DNA of 64,000 nucleotides from Halomonas sp. (GCF_029263665.1 NZ_JAJUFQ010000018.1:1-64000), one strand, 5' to 3'; positions 27,280 through 35,432 are shown, counted from the stretch's first letter. Notes: generated from the sequence alone by a model not told the origin. Numbers and translations are program-made.

Positions 27280-27864
27280 TCACCCCGCCAGAGCTTCTTC
27301 CACCAGAGCGCGAGCGTCTCCGTCCATGGGCAAGGCCAACGCCAGCTCATGGGCCTTGGGAGACATCTTGGCCCAGGTTTTCTGCACGATGCGGATCAAG
27401 TGATCATGATCAACCTGGTGGGAAAAGTCGGCAAAGTAGTTTTCCAGAAACACCAGGCAAGCACAGTCTTCCACTGCCTGAGTGCCGGGATCACGTCCTA
27501 GCCCTTGCTTGCGAATCATGCGCGCGGTCTCTTCTGCATCCTGTGTGCTGTAGCCCGCTTCCAGCAAAGCTTCGGAAGCCAGTTCGGCAGCCCTTTTACC
27601 TTGGTCGCGCCGCCAGGTCAGATAACCGATGCGCCCCTCCGGGTATTGATTGCGGGGCACCTCCCAACGCTTGAGGTGCTGAGCCCGCACCGCCAGGATC
27701 AGACACTCGCCAGGCGCCTCCACCAACTGCTCGAGCCAGGCATTCATGCGCTCGGCGTGCCACAACTCCAGCGGTAGAGACTGGCCATTTACCTCTACTC
27801 TGCGCGGGTCTTCAGCATGCATGGTGTCCAGCGCACTCAGCGCTTTGTTGTATGGGGTCGTCAT
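27280..27864 (-). CDS. DUF4202 domain-containing protein
   Basis: Soluble protein of 194 aa that resembles the DUF4202 family along its whole length, of unknown function. Recognisable parts are the N-terminal DTMHAEDPRRVEVNGQSLP, the AERMNAWLEQL helix, RAQHLKRWEVPRNQYPEGR with GYLTWRRDQGKRAA, and VEDCACLVFLENYFADF near the end. Conserved His, Glu and Asp residues (AERM, RAQH, EDCACLVFLE) resemble a metal-binding helical bundle, perhaps HD-like (inference). Monocistronic, convergent with hmuV. Confidence 0.82.
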   Translation of the reverse strand: MTTPYNKALSALDTMHAEDPRRVEVNGQSLPLELWHAERMNAWLEQLVEAPGECLILAVRAQHLKRWEVPRNQYPEGRIGYLTWRRDQGKRAAELASEALLEAGYSTQDAEETARMIRKQGLGRDPGTQAVEDCACLVFLENYFADFSHQVDHDHLIRIVQKTWAKMSPKAHELALALPMDGDARALVEEALAG

Positions 27865-27931
27865 GTCGCCTCCGGATCTGGAAAACGCTGAATAGGGCAG
27901 CCAAGGCTGTCACGGTTGTTGCCTATGGTAC

Positions 27932-28016
27932 TTCCATACGACCAGTAATTTCATACGGCCAGTACTTTCATATGACCAATACTTTCATCTAGCTAACACT
28001 TTCACACGATGCGTAT
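27932..28016. repeat. Five tandem copies of a 17-bp repeat
   Basis: Copies begin at 27932, 27949, 27966, 27983 and 28000 with an exact 17-bp period. The second copy reads TTTCATACGGCCAGTAC; copies diverge progressively, the last being TTTCACACGATGCGTAT. The region is more AT-rich than its surroundings and lies upstream of the DUF4202 gene (minus strand), about 70 bp from its start. The rest of the gap holds a terminator at 28062-28090. Confidence 0.9.
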
Positions 28017-28061
28017 TTTTATGGCCTGGGCCGTCACACAGTGAAGGAATCGACATGGCAA

Positions 28062-28090
28062 AAGGGCCGATGCAAAGCATCGGCCCTTTC
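28062..28090 (-). terminator. Terminator of the beta-barrel protein gene
   Basis: GGGCCGATGC and GCATCGGCCC form a perfect 10-bp stem around a three-base loop, flanked by AAA/TTT so that the minus-strand transcript ends in TTTT. It lies 24 bp after the stop of the gene at 28114. Confidence 0.85.
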
Positions 28091-28113
28091 TGGAGTCTTT
28101 CCGCGCAGCAGGA

Positions 28114-28662
28114 TCAGAAGGTGTAGATGACACTTCCGGTAATGCTATCGATATTGCCGAGGTCATCGGTATCGATGCGCTCGACCTCAAGGCGGCCTGT
28201 CACGTCGAACAACTGCATGCGCGCACCCAGCCCGTATACCGGATCGGTACCGGAATAGTCATGGTCGAGATTATGCCCACGGCGCTCACCTTCCCAGTCA
28301 GCGAAACCTGCTTTGCCGTACACTCCTAGCGGCCCGAAGCTGAGGCCTGCAATCCCCATGGCTTGCCAACTCTCTATTTCCAGGGTGGCGCGAGTATCAT
28401 CGACCTTGCCGTTGAGTTCACCACTATTGAGGTATGACAATTCCGCGCCAATATCGAGGAAGGGCAGCCAACCGAAGTTGTAGCCTGCAAACACCTTGCC
28501 GAGGCCTGTTTCGTCATCAAAATCATCATCGCCCTGCATCTGTCCAGCACCGGCACCAATATAAAAACCACTATTGCCACCAGCGATACAACTGGACGAC
28601 ATAAACAGGCCAAAGCCCAGGCCCATGGCCAATAGCGCTGCCAGACGCACCTTCAATGACAT
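28114..28662 (-). CDS. Outer-membrane beta-barrel protein
   Basis: A 182-aa protein with a signal peptide (MSLKVRLAALL start, hydrophobic core, cleavage near CIAGG) and alternating strands typical of an eight-stranded barrel (OmpA/Opa-like). Examples are GFYIGAGAGQMQG, GKVFAGYNFGWLPFLDIGAEL, GPLGVYGKAGFA and VYGLGARMQLFDVTGRLEVE. It ends SVIYTF with C-terminal Phe, as expected for Bam-dependent insertion. GGAG lies seven bases before the chosen ATG at 28662. A Cys in the signal region (SSSCIAG) could alternatively be a lipobox. Monocistronic. Confidence 0.82.
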   Translation of the reverse strand: MSLKVRLAALLAMGLGFGLFMSSSCIAGGNSGFYIGAGAGQMQGDDDFDDETGLGKVFAGYNFGWLPFLDIGAELSYLNSGELNGKVDDTRATLEIESWQAMGIAGLSFGPLGVYGKAGFADWEGERRGHNLDHDYSGTDPVYGLGARMQLFDVTGRLEVERIDTDDLGNIDSITGSVIYTF

Positions 28663-28820
28663 GACACAGCTCCATATGATATTCATCGCCTGGCATGCAC
28701 CCCTCAATCGCCAAGCATCAGTAGTTCAGTTTATCTCGAAATCGGCGCTTGTGCAGGTTCTATATCAACAGTTCAGCAAAAAGTTCCCCGTCATGCTGTC
28801 ATAGGCAATCCCCTATTCGT

Positions 28821-28836
28821 AGCAAGCATCGTGACT
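28821..28836 (-). promoter_or_regulatory. Degenerate sigma-54-like element upstream of the beta-barrel gene
   Basis: On the minus strand, AGTCACGATGCTTGCT keeps CACG and TTGCT with the right spacing, but the essential -24 GG is replaced by GT. An NtrC-like sequence, AGCACCATGGTGGTACG, lies upstream at 28881-28897. The element is weak and may be inactive or chance. Confidence 0.25.
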
Positions 28837-28935
28837 GGCGGGCAGCGCCATGGCTGCAGGAAATACCATGGATTGCAGTAAGCACCATGGTGGTACGAGT
28901 CTGCATGGACGCGGGCTTAGCATCCCGGCAACACT

Positions 28936-28956
28936 TTTGTTATGTTATAGCCTTTC
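28936..28956. promoter_or_regulatory. Candidate Zur half-site upstream of the zinc operon
   Basis: The sequence TTTGTTATGTTATAGCC reads on the minus strand GGCTATAACATAACAAA, which matches one arm of the Zur consensus (TATAACATTTC) in 9 of 11 positions. The other arm is not conserved. It lies about 40 bp before the first small ORF of the zinc locus. Confidence 0.35.
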
Positions 28957-28988
28957 TGTCAGACCTTCCCTGTTTCGGAGTTCTTCTC

Positions 28989-29129
28989 ATGTCCCACCGT
29001 CACCGCCCAGAAGGGCCGTGCCACTTTTCGCTGATGTCCTTATCGGTGGGGCGTCGGCTGATATATGCACTGATTCCCCTGATACCTCTGTGGCTGGCGG
29101 TCTCCTGGTCTGCGGGGTGGTGGCACTGA
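28989..29129 (+). CDS. Putative 46-aa membrane protein preceding znuC
   Basis: A short ORF with strong translation signals: GGAG lies exactly eight bases before ATG 28989, and its stop overlaps the znuC start as TGATG. The N-terminus MSHRHRPEGPCHF is rich in His and Cys, followed by a basic stretch (VGRRL) and one clear transmembrane segment (IYALIPLIPLWLAVSW), ending in WWH. The residues H3, H5, C11 and H12 could bind zinc. A second in-frame ATG at 29034 would give a 31-aa version without that cluster. I do not recognise a family. Its position makes it the first gene of a zinc-uptake operon (inference). Confidence 0.55.
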   Translation: MSHRHRPEGPCHFSLMSLSVGRRLIYALIPLIPLWLAVSWSAGWWH

Positions 29130-29851
29130 TGTCACGCTTGCAACTCAAGGACCTCCAGTTGGCCCGCGGTGGGCGCACAGTACTCGAACATATCGACGGG
29201 ACCTTCCAGGATGCTGCCATCACCGCCCTGATCGGGGCCAACGGTGCCGGCAAGAGCACCTTGATACAGGCCATCATGGGCACGCTTTCTCCTGTATCAG
29301 GTTCCGTGGAATGCCAGGTACCTGCGGTACGTCGTGCCTGGTTGCCCCAGCAGCTCGCTCTCGACCTGAGCTTTCCGATGAGTGTCGAGGAGTTGATCAT
29401 GACCGGCACCTGGCCAAGCCATGGTGCCTTCAAGGGGTACTGTGGTGCGCACTATCGCCGTGGCCGCGAAATCATGACTCGCCTGGGCATTTCACACCTG
29501 GCGCATCGCCCTCTGGGAGAACTGTCCGGAGGACAACGTCAGCGTGCTCTGATCGGGCGTACCTTGATGCAGGAAGCGGAGCTGCTATTGCTTGATGAGC
29601 CATTCGCCAACGTCGATACCGACACCGTGGACGTATTGATGGAAGTACTGCGCGACATGGCCAGACAGGGCGCCACCATTCTGATCGTCCTGCACGATAT
29701 GGTGCACCTCAGCAAGCTGGCCGACGATGTGCTGATCCTGGCAGAAGGCCATGGCCGCTGGGCCACGCCAGATGCACTGCTCGACCGCTATACCATTGGC
29801 CAGCTATCGCGACCTCCGCGGCTTCCTCTGAGCTTCCCAGGAACCAACTGA
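29129..29851 (+). CDS. znuC: Zinc ABC transporter ATP-binding protein ZnuC
   Basis: ATPase of the ZnuABC zinc importer, 240 aa. Walker A GANGAGKST, signature LSGGQRQRALIGR, Walker B LLLLDEPFANVD and the switch His in VLHDMVHLS are present. Metal-type ABC sequence is also seen in WLPQQLALDLSFPMSVEELI. The start ATG overlaps the stop of the upstream small ORF and is preceded by a G-rich stretch. Directly followed by znuB with no gap. Confidence 0.93.
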   Translation: MSRLQLKDLQLARGGRTVLEHIDGTFQDAAITALIGANGAGKSTLIQAIMGTLSPVSGSVECQVPAVRRAWLPQQLALDLSFPMSVEELIMTGTWPSHGAFKGYCGAHYRRGREIMTRLGISHLAHRPLGELSGGQRQRALIGRTLMQEAELLLLDEPFANVDTDTVDVLMEVLRDMARQGATILIVLHDMVHLSKLADDVLILAEGHGRWATPDALLDRYTIGQLSRPPRLPLSFPGTN

Positions 29852-30742
29852 ATGCTAGAAACTCTCTACGCCTGGTTTATCGCTCCCTTCGACTATGCCT
29901 TCATGAATCGTGCCCTGGTGGCCAGCCTGGCATTGTCGCTGGCAGCACCTCCCCTGGGCGTCTTTCTTGTGCTCCGCGGCATGAGCCTCATCGGTGATGC
30001 CATGTCCCATGCCATCTTGCCTGGCGTGGCGCTGGGCTTTCTGCTGGCGGGTTTCTCTCTACCAGCCATGAGCCTGGGTGGCATGCTGTCCGGCATCCTG
30101 GTGGCGCTGCTCGCCGGTAGCGTTTCGCAGATGACAGGGCACCGGGAAGACGCCTCCATGGCCAGCTTCTTTCTCATCTCATTGGCGGGTGGTGTCATGC
30201 TGGTTTCGCTTGCCGGCAGCAGTGTCGACCTGACCCACGTGCTGTTCGGCTCGATACTGGCAGTGGACAGTACCGCGCTGCTGTTGATCGCGTTGATCAG
30301 CAGCCTGATCATCATCATCCTGGCCGTAATTTTCCGGGCCTTGGTGGTGGAGTGCCTGGACCCCTTGTTCCTGCGTGGGCAAGGGGTGCGTGGCGGGCTG
30401 GTCCACAGCATTTTCCTCGGCCTGGTGGTCTTGAACCTGACCGCCGGGTTTCAGACTCTGGGCACCTTGATGGCCGTAGGCCTGATGATGCTGCCTGCCA
30501 CTACCGCTCGCTTCTGGAGTACCCGCCTGGAAGGGCTGATCATGATCTCGGTGCTGGTTGCCCTGGTATCCAGCAGTGGAGGCCTCCTGCTGTCCTACCA
30601 CCTGAGCCTGCCATCCGGCCCCGCCATCATTCTGCTGGCCGGTGTGGCCTATCTTTTCTCGGCGATATTTGGCCGCCACTACAGTCTGTCTGCTCGCCGG
30701 CGCCGCCGGGCTACGCCGCTTGGCGCCGACATGAACGAATGA
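29852..30742 (+). CDS. znuB: Zinc ABC transporter permease ZnuB
   Basis: Inner-membrane permease of the ABC-3 family, 296 aa with about eight helices. Conserved parts include FLVLRGMSLIGDAMSHAILPGVALGF, the FGSILAV segment and LGTLMAVGLMMLPATTARFW. Immediately adjacent to the znuC stop codon, and 38 bp before znuA. The C-terminal tail is basic (SARRRRRATP) and cytoplasmic. Confidence 0.94.
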   Translation: MLETLYAWFIAPFDYAFMNRALVASLALSLAAPPLGVFLVLRGMSLIGDAMSHAILPGVALGFLLAGFSLPAMSLGGMLSGILVALLAGSVSQMTGHREDASMASFFLISLAGGVMLVSLAGSSVDLTHVLFGSILAVDSTALLLIALISSLIIIILAVIFRALVVECLDPLFLRGQGVRGGLVHSIFLGLVVLNLTAGFQTLGTLMAVGLMMLPATTARFWSTRLEGLIMISVLVALVSSSGGLLLSYHLSLPSGPAIILLAGVAYLFSAIFGRHYSLSARRRRRATPLGADMNE

Positions 30743-30780
30743 CATCACCCGCACCATCGCCTCAACAGGAGCCACTCATC

Positions 30781-31881
30781 ATGCCATTGCCATCTGCATT
30801 GCCCTGTACCAAGTCTCGACTCATCGCCGTAGCCCTCGTCACTCTTGGGTTTACCTCACTGGCGCAGGCCCAGCCGATTCAGGTGGTGACCAGCTTCAGC
30901 ATTCTGGCCGATATGGCTCGCAATGTCGGTGGAGAGCACGTGGAGGTGACCTCCCTGGTGGGGCCGGATAGTGACTCGCACGTCTACATGCCCAGCCCCA
31001 GCGATGCGCGCGCCCTGGCCGAAGCGGACCTGGTCGTGTTCAACGGCCTGCAGTTCGAAGGCTGGATGAATCGCCTGCTGGATTCCAGCGGCTATCAAGG
31101 CGAACTGGTGACAGCAAGCGAAGGTACCAAACCTCTGCCTTACAGCGGCCTTTCCATGGAACATGCCGCAGATCACGCAGATCACGCAGATCACGCAGAT
31201 CATCAGGAGCATGGAGGACATGCCGGGCACGATGAAGAAGAACACCACAGCAGCCACGAAGAGCATGCTGAGGAGCACGCCGAGTCCGAGGCACATGCAG
31301 GCCATGAGCATGGCAAGTTCGATCCACATGCCTGGCTGGATCTAAGTGCAGGAGCCATCTACGCTGCCAATATCCGCGATGGCCTGATTGCCGTCGATCC
31401 CGAGCATGAGCAGGACTATCGTGCCCAGGCTGATGCCTATATCAAGGAAATCAAGGCGACGGACGCTCATATCCACGAGCTGCTCGACGCCGTACCGCAT
31501 GATACCTATGTCATCGTTGACCACGATGCCTTTGGGCACTTCCAGCGAGCCTATGGCATCGGCTTCCTGTCGCCGGTAGGACTCTCCACCGATGCAGAGC
31601 CCTCTGCCGCCGATCTGGTCAAGCTGATCGAAATCATCAAGCAGCGCAATATCCCGGCGCTGTTCCAGGAAAACATGGTGGGTCCGGCCCTGATGCAGCA
31701 ACTGTCAGAAGAGACTGGCCTGCCTATTGCGGGCACTCTCTACACCGGCGCCTTGTCCGAAAGTGGGCCCACTTCCCACTATCTAGGCATGATGCTGCAC
31801 AACGCTGAAGTGCTGCATGCCGGTCTGGCTGATGCCCAGCATCAGGAAGAGGGCCACCAGGAAGAAACCCACAAGCACTGA
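30781..31881 (+). CDS. znuA: Zinc ABC transporter substrate-binding protein ZnuA
   Basis: Periplasmic zinc-binding protein (cluster 9), 366 aa with a signal peptide ending AQAQP. Zinc ligands are in SDSHVYMPSP, FDPHAWLDLS and DHDAFGHFQRAYG. Between them lies a long His/Asp/Glu-rich loop (about residues 128-178), typical of zinc rather than manganese members. Its first part is encoded by a 9-bp tandem repeat. AGGAG lies nine bases before ATG 30781; another in-frame ATG about 42 bp upstream lacks a site. Third transporter gene of the zinc cluster, 38 bp after znuB. Confidence 0.93.
   Translation: MPLPSALPCTKSRLIAVALVTLGFTSLAQAQPIQVVTSFSILADMARNVGGEHVEVTSLVGPDSDSHVYMPSPSDARALAEADLVVFNGLQFEGWMNRLLDSSGYQGELVTASEGTKPLPYSGLSMEHAADHADHADHADHQEHGGHAGHDEEEHHSSHEEHAEEHAESEAHAGHEHGKFDPHAWLDLSAGAIYAANIRDGLIAVDPEHEQDYRAQADAYIKEIKATDAHIHELLDAVPHDTYVIVDHDAFGHFQRAYGIGFLSPVGLSTDAEPSAADLVKLIEIIKQRNIPALFQENMVGPALMQQLSEETGLPIAGTLYTGALSESGPTSHYLGMMLHNAEVLHAGLADAQHQEEGHQEETHKH
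31166..31205 (+). repeat. 9-bp tandem repeat inside znuA
   Basis: GCAGATCAC is repeated about four times head to tail and encodes repeated Ala-Asp-His triplets at the start of the His-rich loop of ZnuA. In-frame copy changes would alter the number of potential zinc ligands without a frameshift. Confidence 0.85.
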
Positions 31882-31979
31882 TACACACCAGGCAGAAGCA
31901 CCACTAACGACCTCTCTGTATCGTCACCATACTGTTAGCCCGCTATAGTATTCGCCGCATTAACATGACGGAATGACAT

Positions 31980-34082
31980 ATGCGTGACGATACCGTGAAG
32001 ATTTCGCGCTGGGAGCACTGGCGCGAACTGAATCGCCAGTTATGGCGACTGGGCCTGGCCGGCGTTGTGACACTGACCGTCATGCGCGGGCTATTGCTAT
32101 GGCTGAATGCGCCTGACCCACTGAATGCCCCCCTGGCCGAAGTCTTGCAAGCCTTTTGGATTGGCATACGCTTCGATGCCAAGCTCATGGCCACCCTGCT
32201 GGGGCCATGGTTACTGATTGCCACTGTGCTACTGGTCTTCCCGCGCCCTGCCATCGCCGCCTGGCGTCGAGGCTGGTTGCCATGGGCAGTCCTGATCATG
32301 CTGCTGGTCAATCTGCTGGCCCTGATCAACCATTTCTTTTTCAGTTTTTATCAGGGGCCAATCAATTCCCTGATCTTCGGTCTATTCGAAGACGACACTC
32401 AAGCCGTACTGGCAACAGTGTGGAATGACTATCCTCTTGTCCCGCTGGTCGTTGCACTGATCCTCATGACCGGCATCCAGATCACCCTGATGCAGCGCGG
32501 CCACCACCGGACCAGACGAACGCTGAGCACACCAGCCTCGGCAATACTGGTCATCGCTGCCGTGGTAGCCCTCGCTGGATTGGGACGTGGCAGTTTCGGC
32601 ACCTTCCCTCTGCGTGAAATGCACATGTCTGTGTCCTCAAACGCCTTCGTCAACGACCTGGTACCCAGTGGTCCTCAGGCACTTTACCTGGCCCTGAAGG
32701 AGCGTCAGGTATCCACCATCAGCGACGATCCTGGTGAAGGGCTTGAACATTATGGCTATGCCTCTGCACAGGAAGCGGCCCATGCCTTGGGCTGGAGCGA
32801 TGTCACCAGCGACAGTGAGCTGGCCTCGCGGATGATCGAAACGACGATACCCAATCCTGCCGCCGCACAGCATCCACCTCATGTTGTCCTCAGCCTGATG
32901 GAAAGCTGGGGACGCCACCCGATGGATTTCGACGACCCACAGCAAAACGACCTGCTGGGTCGGCTGCGCCCCTGGCTGGAGGAAAAGGCAGATTACTTCC
33001 CGCATGCGCTCTCCGCGGAGAATGGCACACATCCCAGCCTGGAAGGCATTTTGCTGGATACACCTATCAGCCCCCTGACCCAGAGCCGTTACGGTTATCG
33101 CACCTACTCGACCTCTGTCGCCTTGCCTTATCGACAGGCGGGCTACCACACGGTATTCCTGACTTCGGGACCGGCCCAGTGGCGCAACCTTGAAGATGCC
33201 CTGAAGCGCCAGGGCTTCGATGAGGTACTGGGCGAAAGTGCCATCCGCGAGCGCTTCCCGAAAGCGACAGGCGGCACCTGGGGGCTCGATGACGAGTGGA
33301 TGTTCCGCTATGCCAACCAGCTATTGAAGGAAGCAGATGCTCGAGGCGAGAAGGTGATGCTGACCATGCTTTCGATCACCAATCACCCCCCCTACCATAT
33401 TCCGGACAGCTATCAGCCTGGCCCGCTGGATGTTTCCCTGCTGGGTGATGAGTTGGCCGTCTCGCCGGACATGGGCACCTCCATCCTGCAGACATACCAA
33501 TATGCCAACGATGCCATGGGGGGCTTCCTCGACCAGCTTGAGCAGGATGGCCTGCTCGACCATACGCTGTTCGCTGCAACGGGTGACCATAATTCACGCT
33601 CGATCATCCGGTATCCGGACACCCACAACCTATTCGATCAATTCGGCGTACCGATCCTGATGTGGATTCCCGAACCATACCGTAACGGTGGCCAGCCTCA
33701 GCGCGAACAATGGACCAGTCATCGGGATATCTTCCCGACACTCTGGGCCCATTCACTATCTCAGGCCCAAGTGCCCTGGGGAGGCAGGGACCTGTATCAG
33801 CCTTCACCGCTGCCCATGGCACTATCCTTCAACAAGGAGGATGGAGGAATAGGCATGCTGGTGAGTACCGATGGCGCCGTCACCAACCTGGCTGACCCGA
33901 CTTACTATCACTGGACCGACGAAGGCACTCTCGCTGCGACACAGTCCCCCTCCGAGACCCTGCAGCAGCAAGCGCAACAGGCCCGCGCGCACCTGGCCCT
34001 CGAAGACTGGCGAATTCGCCGCGAAGCACTGAACCTCGATACCCAGAGGCAGGATGCCCACAAAATAGCGGCTGTGCATTGA
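31980..34082 (+). CDS. LTA synthase/phosphoglycerol transferase-like membrane sulfatase
   Basis: A 700-aa protein with about five N-terminal membrane helices (residues 20-205) and a C-terminal periplasmic sulfatase-fold domain. Metal and nucleophile motifs fit the LTA synthase/MdoB group: LMESWGRHP (Glu ligand), ENGTHPSLEG (Thr nucleophile), SITNHPPYH, and TGDHNSR (Asp-His ligands). In Gram-negative bacteria such proteins add phosphoglycerol or phosphoethanolamine to glycans, such as osmoregulated periplasmic glucans, or to LPS; which one applies here is unknown. ATG 31980 is preceded by CGGA. Monocistronic, ended by a strong terminator. Confidence 0.88.
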   Translation: MRDDTVKISRWEHWRELNRQLWRLGLAGVVTLTVMRGLLLWLNAPDPLNAPLAEVLQAFWIGIRFDAKLMATLLGPWLLIATVLLVFPRPAIAAWRRGWLPWAVLIMLLVNLLALINHFFFSFYQGPINSLIFGLFEDDTQAVLATVWNDYPLVPLVVALILMTGIQITLMQRGHHRTRRTLSTPASAILVIAAVVALAGLGRGSFGTFPLREMHMSVSSNAFVNDLVPSGPQALYLALKERQVSTISDDPGEGLEHYGYASAQEAAHALGWSDVTSDSELASRMIETTIPNPAAAQHPPHVVLSLMESWGRHPMDFDDPQQNDLLGRLRPWLEEKADYFPHALSAENGTHPSLEGILLDTPISPLTQSRYGYRTYSTSVALPYRQAGYHTVFLTSGPAQWRNLEDALKRQGFDEVLGESAIRERFPKATGGTWGLDDEWMFRYANQLLKEADARGEKVMLTMLSITNHPPYHIPDSYQPGPLDVSLLGDELAVSPDMGTSILQTYQYANDAMGGFLDQLEQDGLLDHTLFAATGDHNSRSIIRYPDTHNLFDQFGVPILMWIPEPYRNGGQPQREQWTSHRDIFPTLWAHSLSQAQVPWGGRDLYQPSPLPMALSFNKEDGGIGMLVSTDGAVTNLADPTYYHWTDEGTLAATQSPSETLQQQAQQARAHLALEDWRIRREALNLDTQRQDAHKIAAVH

Positions 34083-34144
34083 CTCCCGAGACGGCCAGGT
34101 AACCTGCAACGTCATCGTCCTGTTACAAATAGCCCTGTCACGAC

Positions 34145-34172
34145 AAGGGGGAGACATCCGTCTCCCCTTTTT
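34145..34172 (+). terminator. Terminator after the sulfatase gene
   Basis: GGGGAGA and TCTCCCC form a 7-bp stem (extended by flanking A-T pairs) around CATCCG, followed by TTTTT. It lies about 63 bp after the stop codon. Confidence 0.85.
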
Positions 34173-34310
34173 CGGCTGTTGCGGCAGCTGTGCGGATATG
34201 CGGGGCACTCCTCTCAGCAGGCGCCATGCAAAATTGGGTTTGCCAGATGCACGGACCTGGACCAGTCTGAACAAAGGCAACCTTCATTGCCCTTGATGAG
34301 GCAGTTCACC

Positions 34311-34655
34311 ATGTCCAATATCAGCGATACCCTGGGCCGGCAGATTACCCTCAAGGAGCTGGTCCACGCCCTATCTCATGGCTTTTCGCCCATTGTCGAA
34401 GTCGAGTCCATGGATGGTATCTGTACCGTGCGCTTTCACCATGCCAATGGCGTGTCTGAACTTTGCGATGAACATGGCGAGACGCGCACCTTTCTCGGTA
34501 CAGGAGAAGTCCGCGAAGTCCTTGGCGAAACAAGACTGACCCATGGCGTACTGACCTGGGCCGACCAGTGTGGTGATGAAATGATCGGCGTGCCAGGCCA
34601 TCCCATGACACCGGATGAAATGCTGGCCAGTGGTACGCGCATTTCCTTCCGATGA
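34311..34655 (+). CDS. Small DUF6482-like protein, 114 aa
   Basis: A soluble protein that looks like the short gammaproteobacterial DUF6482 group, of unknown function. It has an N-terminal helix (TLKELVHALSHG), a small beta sheet (PIVEVESMDGICTVRF), then LCDEHGETRTFLGTGEVREVLGE, where a strand and helix carry the typical 'DxxGxxxxFxxxxEaRevL' pattern. The family match is from memory of the pattern, so treat it as tentative. The ATG at 34311 has GAGG upstream. It lies between the sulfatase and the NlpC/P60 gene, same strand. Confidence 0.65.
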   Translation: MSNISDTLGRQITLKELVHALSHGFSPIVEVESMDGICTVRFHHANGVSELCDEHGETRTFLGTGEVREVLGETRLTHGVLTWADQCGDEMIGVPGHPMTPDEMLASGTRISFR

Positions 34656-34737
34656 GGAAGTCGGGATATTGGCGCTTGGCTCACTACCGCCAACCGGCTA
34701 CCTTTGTACAGCATCCATCTCAGCAAGGATTGCGCCA

Positions 34738-35223
34738 ATGGTGCCTGCGCCTTTTCCCTTCGTTCGCGTCCTGCCCTGGCTACTGACGATGTTGGTCATG
34801 GCCGGCTGCTCTTCTCCTCAGCTCTCGACTCAGGATGGCTCCCAGGGCTTGTCCATGGAACGCGCGCTGGTACTGACGGAAGCCAGGAGCGCGATAGGCA
34901 CGCCGTATCGCTACGGCGGCAACGATGAACGCGGCATGGACTGCTCCGGCCTGGTCCAGATGGCTTACTCCAGGGCTGGCATCTCGGTGCCACGTACCTC
35001 CCAGTCTCAATATGACAATCTTCCCCCCATCGACTCTGCCCGGCCGGGAGACCTGCTGTTCTTCTCCACAGGCAAGGGTTCCGGAGTCAGCCACGTGGGC
35101 ATCTACATGGGCGATGACACCATGGTACATGCTCCAGGTAGCGGACGTAGGGTGACCACCACCTCCCTTGCCCTGGATTACTGGCGCGAACATTTCGTCG
35201 GTGCTGCTGCTCCCGCACCATAA
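34738..35223 (+). CDS. NlpC/P60 family lipoprotein (peptidoglycan endopeptidase)
   Basis: Cell-wall hydrolase expected to cut within peptide stems (Spr/MepS type), 161 aa. The N-terminus has a lipoprotein signal peptide with lipobox LVMAGC, so it is anchored to a membrane, probably the outer one. The catalytic domain has Cys in MDCSGLVQ, the first His in SHVGIYMG and the second polar residue His in VHAPGSGRRV. The start ATG at 34738 has AAGGA eight bases upstream. Monocistronic, upstream of the thiamine riboswitch. Confidence 0.9.
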   Translation: MVPAPFPFVRVLPWLLTMLVMAGCSSPQLSTQDGSQGLSMERALVLTEARSAIGTPYRYGGNDERGMDCSGLVQMAYSRAGISVPRTSQSQYDNLPPIDSARPGDLLFFSTGKGSGVSHVGIYMGDDTMVHAPGSGRRVTTTSLALDYWREHFVGAAAPAP

Positions 35224-35303
35224 GGGCTCACACATCAATGCATCTCGCAGCGGGTTCCACGCTGGCTTTACAGCATGGCGCGGAACAAGGATAGTGAAAG
35301 CCT

Positions 35304-35386
35304 TCGACAGGGGCGCCGTGGGATCGTCGGACGGCTGAGACGTACCCTTTGAACCTGAACCGGATCATACCGGCGGAGGGAGTCGA
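35304..35386 (+). ncRNA. TPP riboswitch (THI element)
   Basis: The conserved aptamer pieces occur in order: GGGGCGCC, then GGCTGAGA, ACCC, GAACCTGA, a CCGG-ATCATA-CCGG stem loop and GAGGGA. TCGAC at 35304-35308 pairs with GTCGA at 35382-35386 to close P1. It precedes thiM. Binding of thiamine pyrophosphate is expected to reduce expression of thiM and thiE. Confidence 0.95.
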
Positions 35387-35412
35387 CATGGCATGATGCC
35401 GTGTCTCCACAT

Positions 35413-35428
35413 GCCTCCGCCTGGAGGC
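35413..35428 (+). promoter_or_regulatory. Shine-Dalgarno-sequestering hairpin of thiM
   Basis: GCCTCC (35413-35418) pairs perfectly with GGAGGC (35423-35428) across a GCCT loop. The right arm is the ribosome-binding site of thiM, so the hairpin hides it. With the riboswitch upstream this is the probable expression platform, acting on translation. Confidence 0.75.
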
Positions 35429-35432
35429 AATG

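Noticed and set aside
27932-28016. CRISPR array
   Set aside because: The repeats are tandem without spacers, diverged, and there are no cas genes.
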